From an uncultured Pseudomonadales bacterium (GTDB taxonomy: Bacteria > Pseudomonadota > Gammaproteobacteria > Pseudomonadales > Pseudohongiellaceae), in NCBI GenBank assembly GCA_943842505.1, contig CALTDI010000010.1:62001-126000 (forward strand): a stretch of DNA of 64,000 nucleotides, given 5' to 3'. The position numbers and the translations under genes are program-made. This document shows positions 20,064 to 29,888 of this stretch, piece by piece. Below the pieces are notes generated by a model. It was given only the letters and a program-made list of their open reading frames with translations, made no database searches and was not told the origin of the DNA. The stretch's first letter is position 1, and the number at the start of each line of letters is the position of its first letter.

Positions 20064-21488
20064 GTGATGGACTCGATCGCAGCGGCAATCGCCGCCTATA
20101 CAAGTTTCATGTGGGATTTACCGCTGGTTATCTTGCTGGTGGGCGGTGGCTTCTTCTTCATGGTGCATTCCCGTCTGCGCCACTTCCGCTATTTCTCCCA
20201 TAGCTTCGCTCTGCTTCGGGGCAAGTATGACGATCCCTCGGACTCGGTGTCCGGAGACATCAGCCACTATCGCGCGCTGGCTACCGCCCTGGCAGGGACG
20301 ATGGGCCTGGGCAACATCACCGGCGTTGCTGTCGCGATCACTATCGGTGGGCCGGGTGCCGTGTTCTGGATGTGGGTTACGGCTATCGTTGGCATCTCAA
20401 CAAAATTCTATACGGCCTCCCTGGCGATCATGTACCGCGGCAGGGACGACGAGGGCAAGCTACAGGGCGGTCCCATGTATGTGATTCGAGAGGGGCTGGG
20501 GCGTAAGTGGCTTCCTCTCGCCTGGTTGTTTGCTATAGCCGGCATGGTGGGAACTCTGCCTATCTTTCAGGTGAATCAACTGGTGCAGATACTGCGCGAT
20601 GTGATTGCGATCCCGGCGGGTCTGGCAACGCCTGAGGAACATTTCAGCTTCGATCTATCCGCCGGTATTCTGCTGGCGGTAATCATGTTTTCTGTTGCGG
20701 TAGGCAAGGTGAAGAGAGTCTCAGCGGTGGCAGGCAAGATGGTGCCATCGATGGTGATCTTCTACTTCCTGATAACTGGGGTGCTGCTGGCCAGTCACGT
20801 CGCCGAGATTCCTGCGATGTTTCTGCTCATCCTTACCGATGCTTTCAGCGGCGAAGCGGTAGCGGGTGGCGTTCTCGGTGCCGTCATTCTTATCGGCGTA
20901 CAGCGTGGTGCCTTCTCCAACGAGGCCGGAATCGGAACTGAATCTCTTGCCCACGGCGCAGCAAAGACTAACGAACCTACGCGAGAGGGCCTGGTGGCCA
21001 TGATAGGGCCTATTGCGGATACGCTGATAGTTTGTACCTGCACCGCCATGGCTTTGCTGGTTACCGGCGTCTGGAAGGGAGATGCCGTAGGTGTCACCAT
21101 GACTACCCAGGCCTACGAGCAGGTGTTTCCGGGCTTCGGCGCCTATCTGTTGTTGATCATGGTGATCGTATTGAGTACCACGACGATTCTCACCTATTGG
21201 TACTACGGCAGTAAGTGTATGGGCTTTCTCTTTGGTGTGTCTAAGGAGAAATATTATATGTATGCCTATATGGCACTGATAACAGCCGGTGCCGTTGTTT
21301 CTCTGGACATGGTGATTAATCTGCTCGATGGCATGTATGCGACTATGGCTATACCAACTATGGTCTCAACGCTTCTTTTGGCGCCTAAGGTAAAGCAGGT
21401 GGCTAGCGCCTATTTTGCGAGAATCGATGCGGGAGAATTCGACAAGGACAAGCAATCAACAGAAACTGAGACTGCAGCCCAGGACTGA
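20064..21488 (+). CDS. Sodium:alanine (AGCS) symporter family protein
   Basis: ALAGTMGLGNITGVAVAITIGGPGAVFWMW; RGAFSNEAGIGTESLAHGAAKTNEP. Confidence 0.95.
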   Translation: MMDSIAAAIAAYTSFMWDLPLVILLVGGGFFFMVHSRLRHFRYFSHSFALLRGKYDDPSDSVSGDISHYRALATALAGTMGLGNITGVAVAITIGGPGAVFWMWVTAIVGISTKFYTASLAIMYRGRDDEGKLQGGPMYVIREGLGRKWLPLAWLFAIAGMVGTLPIFQVNQLVQILRDVIAIPAGLATPEEHFSFDLSAGILLAVIMFSVAVGKVKRVSAVAGKMVPSMVIFYFLITGVLLASHVAEIPAMFLLILTDAFSGEAVAGGVLGAVILIGVQRGAFSNEAGIGTESLAHGAAKTNEPTREGLVAMIGPIADTLIVCTCTAMALLVTGVWKGDAVGVTMTTQAYEQVFPGFGAYLLLIMVIVLSTTTILTYWYYGSKCMGFLFGVSKEKYYMYAYMALITAGAVVSLDMVINLLDGMYATMAIPTMVSTLLLAPKVKQVASAYFARIDAGEFDKDKQSTETETAAQD

Positions 21489-21495
21489 TCAGCCT

Positions 21496-21940
21496 ATGAA
21501 GAATTTATTCCTTTCAATAGGGTCAGTCACAGCAGTCAGATTTAGATGCCATCAATCGAATGTTAGACAGTTATCACCTGGCTGCAGCAAATGGCGAATG
21601 GGATACCTATTTCGATCTGATGAGCGAGGATGGTGTATTCATCGGAACCGATGCGGATGAGCGCTGGGGTAAGGCAGAGTTTCGTCAATATTCCAGTGGC
21701 AGTAACGGCTGGGTCTACACACCGCAGCAGCGCAGCATCAATATTACTCCCGATGGGGCTAGCGCCTGGTTTGACGAGGCGCTGCTGAGTCAGAGCTATG
21801 GCAGTAGCCGTGGCACCGGGGTGTTAATTCGCACCGCGCAGGGCTAGAAGATATCGCAGTACTATCTGACACTGCCCATTCCCAATGGCATGGTGCGCGA
21901 TATAACCAATCAGATTGAGGAATACGAAGCACAGCAGTAG
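21496..21940 (+). pseudogene. SnoaL/NTF2-like secreted protein pseudogene (frameshift plus internal TAG)
   Basis: Signal-like MKNLFLSIGSVTA in one frame; mature part SDLDAINRMLDSYHLAAANGEWDTYFDLMSEDGVFIGTDADERWGKAEF in the +1 frame; TAG at 21845 followed in frame by KISQYYLTLPIPNGMVRDITNQIEEYEAQQ*. Confidence 0.75.
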
Positions 21941-21947
21941 TAGGGCT

Positions 21948-23300
21948 TCAGTCTTGGGGAGTCGAGGCTGCCGCTTCGCGCGCCATCTTTTGAAAGCCTC
22001 GGCTCATCATCCAGGCGCTGAGTGTAGAGATCACCGCGAAAACCGATAAGACCATGAATACCTGTGGCCACCCCAGATAGTCAGAGAGTATGCCGGCGGC
22101 GAATGCCGCGATAGCCCCTCCTATATATCCCATGCCGTCTATGATTCCCGTGCAGGAGCCTGCGCCCTTTGCGCCTGCGATATCCAGTGTGAGACAGCCG
22201 CTGCTCATAGAGTAGGGGCCCAGCAAGAAGAATCCGCTGGCACCAAGGAAGAATAGAATGAGATTGAAGTTTGGTTCGCTGGCACTACTTAAGACCGAGA
22301 TGGCTATCATGCAGAAAACGAGCACGGAGAGCATGATCCACATCATTCGGGCGCGGTCACCATTGCGTGCATGGTGGTCGGTGTACCAGCCTATGAAAAC
22401 GGTTCCGGCCACGCCAAGTAGGGGGAATATAGCGGAACGCAGAATCGCGGAGCTAGCGCCCAAGCCTATGTCGAATAGAAACTTTGGAGTCCAAAACAGG
22501 AACACGGAGCGCAGCAGGGTAGTGAGAAAGCTGAACACGAGCAGCTCCCTGTAGATGGGGAGTCGCAGCAGCGTCTTCATGATAGTCGATACGGGTGGAT
22601 GCTCCTCGTCGCCGTAGTCGGCTATCTGCGCCTTCGAGGATTCACCCTCGATCGGAATAGCCCCTGGTACCACGTCAGCTGGACTGGAGCGCGAGGCAAG
22701 ATAAGACCATATAAGAATCAGGGTGAGTACCATAGCCGGATAGATGAAGACTCCCTGCCAGGGCACGCCCATTGACACCAAGAGCCCTGCAAACAGAGTG
22801 GCGGCAACTCCGCCGAATTGGAAGTTGACGCTAATCAGGCCCATCACGGTGCCGTTGCGCTCTCTTGGATACCAGTTGCCTATAGTCTTGGTGAGTCCTC
22901 CCCAGCCCATGGACAGGAAGTAGCGGCAGCAGCACCAGACCACGATGAAGGCGGTCAGACTTGCCGAGATCGAGAAGACGATGTTCCAGAATATGGCGCC
23001 GGCCATACCAATGAGAAAGATGCGGCGACCACCGATCTTGTCGGCCAGTGGGCCGTTGATAAACTTACCGGCGGCGTAGGCCATTTCAGACAGAGAGGCA
23101 ATAAGGCCTAGCTGTGTATTGGAATAACCGAATTCTTGTTCTAGCAGTGGAAAGGCGGCAGACAGATTGCCGCGGCAGATGTAATAGCCCACATAGCCGA
23201 CTAACATGACCCAGAACGTAGACGTTCTCCAGCGCAGCAGGCGAGTATTTTCCTCAGCGGAAACGGGGGTTTTGTGATCACCCTGCAACGTGTAGAACAT
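21948..23300 (-). CDS. MFS transporter, GlpT/UhpC-like (OPA family)
   Basis: VGYVGYYICRGNLSAAFPLLEQEFGYSNTQLGLIASLSEMAYAAGKFINGPLADKIGGRRIFLIGM. Confidence 0.88.
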   Translation of the reverse strand: MFYTLQGDHKTPVSAEENTRLLRWRTSTFWVMLVGYVGYYICRGNLSAAFPLLEQEFGYSNTQLGLIASLSEMAYAAGKFINGPLADKIGGRRIFLIGMAGAIFWNIVFSISASLTAFIVVWCCCRYFLSMGWGGLTKTIGNWYPRERNGTVMGLISVNFQFGGVAATLFAGLLVSMGVPWQGVFIYPAMVLTLILIWSYLASRSSPADVVPGAIPIEGESSKAQIADYGDEEHPPVSTIMKTLLRLPIYRELLVFSFLTTLLRSVFLFWTPKFLFDIGLGASSAILRSAIFPLLGVAGTVFIGWYTDHHARNGDRARMMWIMLSVLVFCMIAISVLSSASEPNFNLILFFLGASGFFLLGPYSMSSGCLTLDIAGAKGAGSCTGIIDGMGYIGGAIAAFAAGILSDYLGWPQVFMVLSVFAVISTLSAWMMSRGFQKMAREAAASTPQD

Positions 23301-23375
23301 TTACCAATCCCTGTAGTGCGCTAGCGTTGCGATCGATTTATTGGTGATCTATGGGCAATTCTGAGGCAGTCAGAA

Positions 23376-23723
23376 TCAATGAATCGTCTGTTCCGGCTTG
23401 GCGAGTTGATCATTCGACTTCGATGACACTCTGGGCTCGTCCTGTGAGGCATAGCTGCGGGTTGTGACTTCGCTCTGCAAGTAGTCGCCTAGCTTGGCCA
23501 GAAACTCTTCCATGTGGGCAGTTTGATAGTGGCCCTGAAGACAGTCTGCATTCTCCCACTCTTGGAGTAGGACGACCTGATTGGTATCGGTTAGGCCTTC
23601 GAAATATTCATAACTCAGGCAGCCGTGCTCCTGACGACACAGGCGAACCATGTTCTTCATCAATTCGATGGCTTCAGATTTGGATTCTGAAACGAGATGG
23701 AAAGTTGATTGCACCATTATCAT
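23376..23723 (-). CDS. Antibiotic biosynthesis monooxygenase (ABM) domain protein
   Basis: MVQSTFHLVSESKSEAIELMKNMVRLCRQEHGCLSYEYFEGLTDTNQVVLLQEWENADCLQGHYQTAHMEEFLAKL. Confidence 0.82.
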   Translation of the reverse strand: MIMVQSTFHLVSESKSEAIELMKNMVRLCRQEHGCLSYEYFEGLTDTNQVVLLQEWENADCLQGHYQTAHMEEFLAKLGDYLQSEVTTRSYASQDEPRVSSKSNDQLAKPEQTIH

Positions 23724-23956
23724 GAAGTAGTTAGTCCTGTGATTGAGTTTCGTTTGCTAGTACTGGGGTTCGAATTTCATTATACGGACACAATTCTTAA
23801 AATCAGCTGAATTTGTCCTCGCATGTGGCTTAATGATAAAGATGGAGGCGCGAGCGCCAGAATCAAGGCCTGTAATCAGTGCACTTTCGCAGGCGTTTAC
23901 AAGGCTGTCAAGAATCGAGGTCGCCGCTTACCGGCGCTGCCGATAAGCGGCTGATA

Positions 23957-24361
23957 TTACTTCGATTTAGCGAGCTTGCTATCGAGACTCCAGCCACCCG
24001 CACCGAGCCCGGCTGCTACTAGCAGGCCAGCCGTGATGCCCATGTTTTTAACGAAGTTCTGTGTCTCTGAGGGGATATTCCAGAAATCATGCATCACGAG
24101 GCTGATTACTAGAGTAAGCCCAGCTAGAACGAAAGCAACCGGCTTCACCTGATAGCCCACGATCATGGCGAGTCCGCCGAACAGTTGAATGATGATGGTC
24201 AGGATCAGAAAGAAGGAGACCATCACCATTCCATGTTCCTCCATGGAGGCGGCCGTGCCCTCCATATTAGTAATCTTCAAGATGGCACCAGGAAGCAGGA
24301 AGTAGATTCCCAATATGACGCGGCCGCTAGTAGAGCACAGGAGTTCGAAGTTTTTAAGCAT
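23957..24361 (-). CDS. DoxX family membrane protein
   Basis: LLCSTSGRVILGIYFLLPGAILKITN...FGGLAMIVGYQVKPVAFVLAGLTLVISLVMHDFWN. Confidence 0.82.
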   Translation of the reverse strand: MLKNFELLCSTSGRVILGIYFLLPGAILKITNMEGTAASMEEHGMVMVSFFLILTIIIQLFGGLAMIVGYQVKPVAFVLAGLTLVISLVMHDFWNIPSETQNFVKNMGITAGLLVAAGLGAGGWSLDSKLAKSK

Positions 24362-24385
24362 GTTAGTTCCTAGTAAAGTTTTTAG

Positions 24386-25264
24386 TTAGTCCTCCCACCA
24401 GGGATAGAAGGGCGGCATGTCACTTGATGCCTTTTCAGCATACTCTGGCTTTCTCTTTTCCAAGAATGCCTTTACGCCTTCTTTGCCACTAGTCTGGCTT
24501 GCATAGAATATAGCAAGGGAATCGATCTGATGTGCGGCAAGCGGGTGATCTTGTGCTGCGTTTCGGTACATCATCTGCCGGGTCAGGGCGATGGAAACGG
24601 GACTATGCTGCGCAATGCGATTGGCTAGCTCATAGGCTCTATCCAATAGAGAATCCTTCTCTATTATAGCGTTCGCGAAGCCCCGGCGTTCAAGTTCCTC
24701 GGCCTCGATCAAGTCGCCACTATAGACCCATTCCAGTGCTGTGCCCATGTTGACGATTCTGGGGAGAAACCAACTGGAACAGGCCTCTGGTGTTATGCCG
24801 ATCTTATTGAAGACGAATCCTACGCGGGCATTGTCCGCGACGAGGCGTATATCCATCGCGCAGGTCATGGTCGCTCCGATACCCACAGCCGCACCGTGGA
24901 TGGCGGCTATGACCGGTTTCTTGCAGTCGTAGATCGCGAGTGTGAGTTGACCGCCCGTGTCGCGAACCCCTTCAGTAATTTCCGGGTCATTGAGTCTGGT
25001 CTGCATGTCATCGAGGCTGGGTTGCAGGCTCTCGTCCAGTCCAAACACATTGCCTTCGCTGCCAAGGTCCATACCGGCGCAGAATGCCTTGCCCGCGCCC
25101 GTGACTACGATTGCGCGAACCTCATCGTCTTCGCTGGCGCGATTGATCGCATCGATCAGTTCCCGTGCCATCTCCACCGTAAACGCATTCATGTGCTCGG
25201 GGCGGTTGAGGGTGATGGTTAGAATAGTATTTTCGATCTGATAGAGAATTGCGTTATAGGTCAT
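24386..25264 (-). CDS. Enoyl-CoA hydratase/isomerase (crotonase) family protein
   Basis: ITLNRPEHMNAFTVEMARELIDAI; VVTGAGKAFCAGMDLG; AAIHGAAVGIGATMTCAMDIRL. Confidence 0.93.
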   Translation of the reverse strand: MTYNAILYQIENTILTITLNRPEHMNAFTVEMARELIDAINRASEDDEVRAIVVTGAGKAFCAGMDLGSEGNVFGLDESLQPSLDDMQTRLNDPEITEGVRDTGGQLTLAIYDCKKPVIAAIHGAAVGIGATMTCAMDIRLVADNARVGFVFNKIGITPEACSSWFLPRIVNMGTALEWVYSGDLIEAEELERRGFANAIIEKDSLLDRAYELANRIAQHSPVSIALTRQMMYRNAAQDHPLAAHQIDSLAIFYASQTSGKEGVKAFLEKRKPEYAEKASSDMPPFYPWWED

Positions 25265-25326
25265 GAAGGAATTCCAGGCAGGCGGGGCAGGAGCGTATGA
25301 GGCCTATGATACCCAGATGCAGAAGT

Positions 25327-26487
25327 TTATGCTGCGCTATCTTTTAGTTGCTGCATCCTGAAGACTTCGACTTCGCCCTCTTGCAGCATCTGCTGCAGTT
25401 GCAGATCCTCCTCTCGCTTGGTGATTGCCGAGATTAGGATTTCGGCCTTCAGCGCATTGCCACGAAAGACGAATTCTTCACCTAGGATGGCGCTTTCTAT
25501 TTTCTGAACTACCACCTTTACGCCCGCTTCATCCACGCCGGGAAGTAGCATTCTGAACTGCTTGTAGCTTGTTCGAGAGAGTACATCTTCATTTCGCCTT
25601 CTATCCGTGGCTATCAGGGCGAAATGCCGCAGCATCGCGTTGCCAACTTTGGCGCCATGTTGTTTGACGATAGCATCTAAATTAACAAGCTCGATGGTTA
25701 GCATCGAAACCGGTTTGGTGTAGCGCAGCGCAACCCCAAGTACTCGGTTACTAACTTCGATAAAGGTGCGGTGATTGAGTATCGTGGTGATTGGGTCGTA
25801 GATCGCGTTCTCCTGATACTCAACGGCCACCTCTTCCATTGTCATAATGATTACAGACAGTGCAAAAATCGTAACAGTGACGAGACCGCCTAGCAGCAGA
25901 ATCGTTGTTGCCTGCTCTAGCGATGTTATTGGTTGGCCTACTCGGAATAGCGCCAGGATGGGTTCGCTGATCACGTTGAACGACGAGAGCGTGAGCAACA
26001 GGTAGGCGCCAAAATTGGTATTCATCGCCATAACCGGCCGCAGCTTTCGCTCTATCCTTAATCCTCGCGCAAGGATATAGACTATGCTGGCTGAGAAGAT
26101 GACCATCATCAGGGTGTAGATGCGTGTGCGCCAGAGGATAGACTCATCGATAAACGTAAAATAGTAGAAGCCTGCCATGGTGCCCAGAAACCAGACGAGG
26201 CAGAACAGGGGTAGCTTCGTAGTCTCTTGATTCCAGAAATTCGCCAGCCCCAAGAGCACAGGGATGCGACCGCCCATGATAAGGGCGTTGGCAATAAACA
26301 CAGAGATAAGAGGAGGGATGAATTCCTGCATGGAAGCCAGAAGGATGCCGACGCAGGTGGCCATGAAGCCAAGCGCGATCTTGAGCAGACCGGGCACTTG
26401 CCTGTTACTCGACCAATTTACTAACAGGGCGATGCCTGTTACCAATGAGACCAGAGCTAAAGCGATCGCTAGATTCTGATTTTCCAT
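25327..26487 (-). CDS. Membrane protein with degenerate GGDEF domain
   Basis: N-terminal TM segments; YDPITTILNHRTFIEVSNRVLG...LSRTSYKQFRMLLPGVDEAG, where the GGDEF motif is replaced by SYKQF. Confidence 0.82.
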   Translation of the reverse strand: MENQNLAIALALVSLVTGIALLVNWSSNRQVPGLLKIALGFMATCVGILLASMQEFIPPLISVFIANALIMGGRIPVLLGLANFWNQETTKLPLFCLVWFLGTMAGFYYFTFIDESILWRTRIYTLMMVIFSASIVYILARGLRIERKLRPVMAMNTNFGAYLLLTLSSFNVISEPILALFRVGQPITSLEQATTILLLGGLVTVTIFALSVIIMTMEEVAVEYQENAIYDPITTILNHRTFIEVSNRVLGVALRYTKPVSMLTIELVNLDAIVKQHGAKVGNAMLRHFALIATDRRRNEDVLSRTSYKQFRMLLPGVDEAGVKVVVQKIESAILGEEFVFRGNALKAEILISAITKREEDLQLQQMLQEGEVEVFRMQQLKDSAA

Positions 26488-26500
26488 TTATTTTGTCATT

Positions 26501-27646
26501 CTAGATGGCCTGCGCCGTCTGTAGTTGTTCAATTTCGTTTTCAGTAAAGCCCCAATCCGTCAGAACTTGCTCTGTATGCTCTCCGGCCATGGCGGCCGAT
26601 GACTGTATCTGCGACTCTGTGCGACTAAACCTCGGCGCAGGCGCAGGTTGAGTTACTCCCTCAAAATCGACATAGGTTTTTCTTTTCATGTTATGTGGGT
26701 GACTTGGCGCTTCACCAAGATCGAGTACTGGCGCGAAGCAGACATCCGTGCCTTCCATCAATTCGCACCATTGAGATCGTGTCTTTGTGAGGAATAACTG
26801 AGCCAATTTCTCTCTTAGGTCTGGCCACGCCTGCTGATCTTGCTGTGCAAGAAACGCTTCGTCCTGAATCCCGCATTTCTCCAGCAGCAGGGCGTAGAAC
26901 TGTGGCTCTATCGAGCCGATGGAAATATACTTCCCATCGCTACACTCGTAGCTGCCGTAGTAGTGCGCGCCGCCATCCAGCTTGTTTGCCTGTCTGTCGG
27001 TGGTCCACATGTTCATCGCCATTAGCCCAAAGAAGGGGCTCAGTAGGCTCGCTGTTCCGTCGGTCATTGCCGCATCGATGACTTGGCCCTGGCCCGAACT
27101 ATGTCGCTCGAACAGCGCAGCAAGAATTCCGGTGAGTAGATACATCGCGCCTCCGCCAAAGTCGCCTACCAGATTAAGAGGTGGAGCGGGGGCTCTGTCA
27201 GAGTAGCCCATGGCGCCTAATGCGCCAGCTATAGATATATAGTTGATATCGTGCCCTGCAGCTTGGGCTAGAGGCCCGGATTGCCCCCAGCCGGTCATGC
27301 GACCGAAGATGAGTTTTGGATTGCGTTCTAGGCAGGCGTCAGGCCCGAGTCCCAAGCGCTCCATCACGCCGGGGCGAAACCCTTCGACTAGCGCGTCTGC
27401 CCGATCTACCAGTTTTAGCACCGTTTCGACGGCAGCTGGATTTTTCAGGTCCAAGGCGATTGAGCGGCGACCTCGGTTCAGCACATTGGCCCTGTGACCG
27501 CTGCCTTTATGACTGAGACGGTCGATCCGTATGACTTCGGCGCCCATGTCGGCGAGCATCATCGCGCAGAAAGGGCCTGGTCCAATGCCGGCCATCTCAA
27601 GTACCTTCAATCCCTTTAACGGTCCCATCTTATTTTCCATTATCAA
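26501..27646 (-). CDS. CoA transferase family III (alpha-methylacyl-CoA racemase-like)
   Basis: [63 protein letters not shown]. Confidence 0.92.
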   Translation of the reverse strand: MIMENKMGPLKGLKVLEMAGIGPGPFCAMMLADMGAEVIRIDRLSHKGSGHRANVLNRGRRSIALDLKNPAAVETVLKLVDRADALVEGFRPGVMERLGLGPDACLERNPKLIFGRMTGWGQSGPLAQAAGHDINYISIAGALGAMGYSDRAPAPPLNLVGDFGGGAMYLLTGILAALFERHSSGQGQVIDAAMTDGTASLLSPFFGLMAMNMWTTDRQANKLDGGAHYYGSYECSDGKYISIGSIEPQFYALLLEKCGIQDEAFLAQQDQQAWPDLREKLAQLFLTKTRSQWCELMEGTDVCFAPVLDLGEAPSHPHNMKRKTYVDFEGVTQPAPAPRFSRTESQIQSSAAMAGEHTEQVLTDWGFTENEIEQLQTAQAI

Positions 27647-27823
27647 TTCGAATTCCTATGAATCATAGGGGATTAGCGGGAGAAAATAAATTCAATGCAT
27701 GAAAACACTTGCGAAATCAGCCTGAGCCGGCGAATTCATTAGCTGTTTCACTTTTAGAGCGGATACATTATCCTTTCGCGTCCCCTTGATAAGAAACTGA
27801 GCAAATTACGGTATTAATCGACT

Positions 27824-28594
27824 ATGGAATTACAGAATAAAACAGCGTTCATCACCGGAGGAGCCTCTGGCTTGGGTCTGGCCACGGCACGGAATTTTAT
27901 TGCATCAGGCGCCAGAGTTATGTTGTTCGACTTGAATGAGAAGATGCTGCAGAAGGCGGTTTCTGAATTGGGTGAGAACGCAATATTTCATGCGGGTGAC
28001 GTGGCTGATGAGATGGCTGTCGCAGCAGCTATTGTCAAGACCAAAGAAAAATTTGGTACGGTTCATATCAATGTGAACTCTGCAGGAATCGGTGGTGCCG
28101 CACGCACGGTTGGCAAGAATGGCCCTATGCCGCTGGAAAAATTCGAACACATCGTAAGAGTCAATCTCGTCGGCACCTTCAACGTGCTGCGTCTTTGTGC
28201 AGAGGTCATGCAGATGAATGACCCCGTTACCGAAGATAACGAGCGGGGCGTCATTATCAATGTGGCATCTATAGCTGCCTTCGATGGCCAGACTGGCCAA
28301 GCAGGTTACGCTGCATCTAAGGGTGGCATCGTCGCCATGACACTGCCGATTGCCAGAGACTTGGCTAAGCGAGGCATTCGGGTAATGACGGTTGCCCCGG
28401 GTGTATTCGAGACACCGCTGTTGGCGTCGGCACCCGATGAGGTTCGCGATCCACTCATTGCCATCACTCAGTTTCCCAAGCGCTTGGGAAATCCGGACGA
28501 GTTTGCTGATCAGGTAGCGCATATCGTTACCTGTTCTTATCTCAATGGCGAGACGATACGGCTGGATTCTGGCATTCGCATGCCTGCGCTTTGA
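27824..28594 (+). CDS. SDR family 3-hydroxyacyl-CoA dehydrogenase-like oxidoreductase
   Basis: AFITGGASGLGLATARNFIASGARVMLFD; NSAGIGGA; YAASKGG. Confidence 0.93.
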   Translation: MELQNKTAFITGGASGLGLATARNFIASGARVMLFDLNEKMLQKAVSELGENAIFHAGDVADEMAVAAAIVKTKEKFGTVHINVNSAGIGGAARTVGKNGPMPLEKFEHIVRVNLVGTFNVLRLCAEVMQMNDPVTEDNERGVIINVASIAAFDGQTGQAGYAASKGGIVAMTLPIARDLAKRGIRVMTVAPGVFETPLLASAPDEVRDPLIAITQFPKRLGNPDEFADQVAHIVTCSYLNGETIRLDSGIRMPAL

Positions 28595-28689
28595 TAGTTA
28601 GTTGAAAGGCAATTGAAAGTAAATTGAATGCGCAGCTGTGATAATCAATCAGATCTGCGATTTTATCTTATAAAGTTTGGAGCAAGAAA

Positions 28690-29877
28690 ATGGCTGATGC
28701 ATACATAGTAGGGGCGGTGCGAACTGCGACTGGAAAGAAGAAGGGAAGGTTGAGCAATCTTCACCCTGTAGATATGGGCGCAATCGTTGTTGATGAGTTG
28801 CTGGATAGAACGGGAATTCCAAACGATGCAGTAGACGATGTGATATTCGGTGTGGTGATGCAGATCGGTTCTCAGGCAAGCAACCTCGGGCGCAACGTAT
28901 CGATGTCATCGAAGCTGGATCTTGCTGTGCCTGGAACGACCGTAGACCGCCAGTGCGGTTCTTCGCTGCAGGCGATTCAGTTTGGCGCGCAGGCAGTAAT
29001 GTCGGGCACTCAGGATGTGATTATTTCAGGTGGTGTGGAAGCCATGAGTACCGTTGAGATCGGTTCGAATATACGCGACGGCCTGGCCAATGGGCGCGGT
29101 GTTCCCAAGGGGGAGCGTTTAGAGCTGCAATACCCTGGAATCCAGTTTAGCCAGTTCGATGGTGCCGAACTCCTTGCTGAGAAGTACGAGATTTCCCGAG
29201 CGGATCTGGATGCCTTCGGACTGCTCAGTCATCAGCGTGCTGCGGCGGCAACCGAGAAGGGATATTTCAAGCAAGAGATCGTTCCTCTGAATATTAAGTT
29301 AGAAGATGGCTCAGCAGACGTGCACTCGGTAGATGAGGGTATTCGCGCCGGCGCCACGCTAGAGGGTATGCAGTCCTTGAACACCCTGCGCGAAGGTGGA
29401 GTTATCACGGCAGGTACGGCGAGCCAGATCAGTGATGGAGCGGCGGCTGTCATGATCGCGAATGAGAAGGCGGTTGCGAAATATGATCTGCCGGTACGGG
29501 CAAAGATTCATTCGTTGGCGGTGGTCGGATCCGACCCGGTGATCATGCTGGAAGGCCCGATCCCGGCTACGCGCAAGGTGTTGGATAAGGCTGGGTGGAC
29601 CATTGATGACATCGACCTCTATGAAGTCAACGAGGCGTTCGGGTCTGTCCCGCTAGCCTGGGCTAAGGCGCTGGGCGCCGACCCCGAAAAATTGAATGTG
29701 AACGGCGGCGCGCAGGCTTTAGGTCACCCACTCGGTGGAACCGGTGCGAAGCTTATGACTACACTGGTGCATGAACTTGAGCGCCGCGAGAAACGTTATG
29801 GATTGATAGCTATCTGTGAGGGCGGTGGTACCGCCAATGCGATGATTATCGAGCGCATGAATTCGGTTACGGGCTGA
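28690..29877 (+). CDS. Acetyl-CoA acetyltransferase (thiolase)
   Basis: VRTATGKKKGRLSNLHPVDM; TVDRQCGSSLQAIQFGAQAVMSG; NVNGGAQALGHPLGGTGAKL; ICEGGGTANAM. Confidence 0.95.
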   Translation: MADAYIVGAVRTATGKKKGRLSNLHPVDMGAIVVDELLDRTGIPNDAVDDVIFGVVMQIGSQASNLGRNVSMSSKLDLAVPGTTVDRQCGSSLQAIQFGAQAVMSGTQDVIISGGVEAMSTVEIGSNIRDGLANGRGVPKGERLELQYPGIQFSQFDGAELLAEKYEISRADLDAFGLLSHQRAAAATEKGYFKQEIVPLNIKLEDGSADVHSVDEGIRAGATLEGMQSLNTLREGGVITAGTASQISDGAAAVMIANEKAVAKYDLPVRAKIHSLAVVGSDPVIMLEGPIPATRKVLDKAGWTIDDIDLYEVNEAFGSVPLAWAKALGADPEKLNVNGGAQALGHPLGGTGAKLMTTLVHELERREKRYGLIAICEGGGTANAMIIERMNSVTG

Positions 29878-29888
29878 GAGAAAAGATC

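Noticed and set aside
21519-21530. Second REP-like aatagggtcag at the pseudogene frameshift
   Set aside because: Only a short match to the 45318 element with no CTGACCC arm.
23760-23780. GGGGTTCGAATTTC resembling a tRNA T-loop
   Set aside because: No acceptor, D or anticodon stems can be built around it.
23923-23951. GCCGCTTA...TAAGCGGC hairpin after the DoxX gene as a terminator
   Set aside because: Good 8-bp stem but no T-tract on either strand; not called as a terminator.
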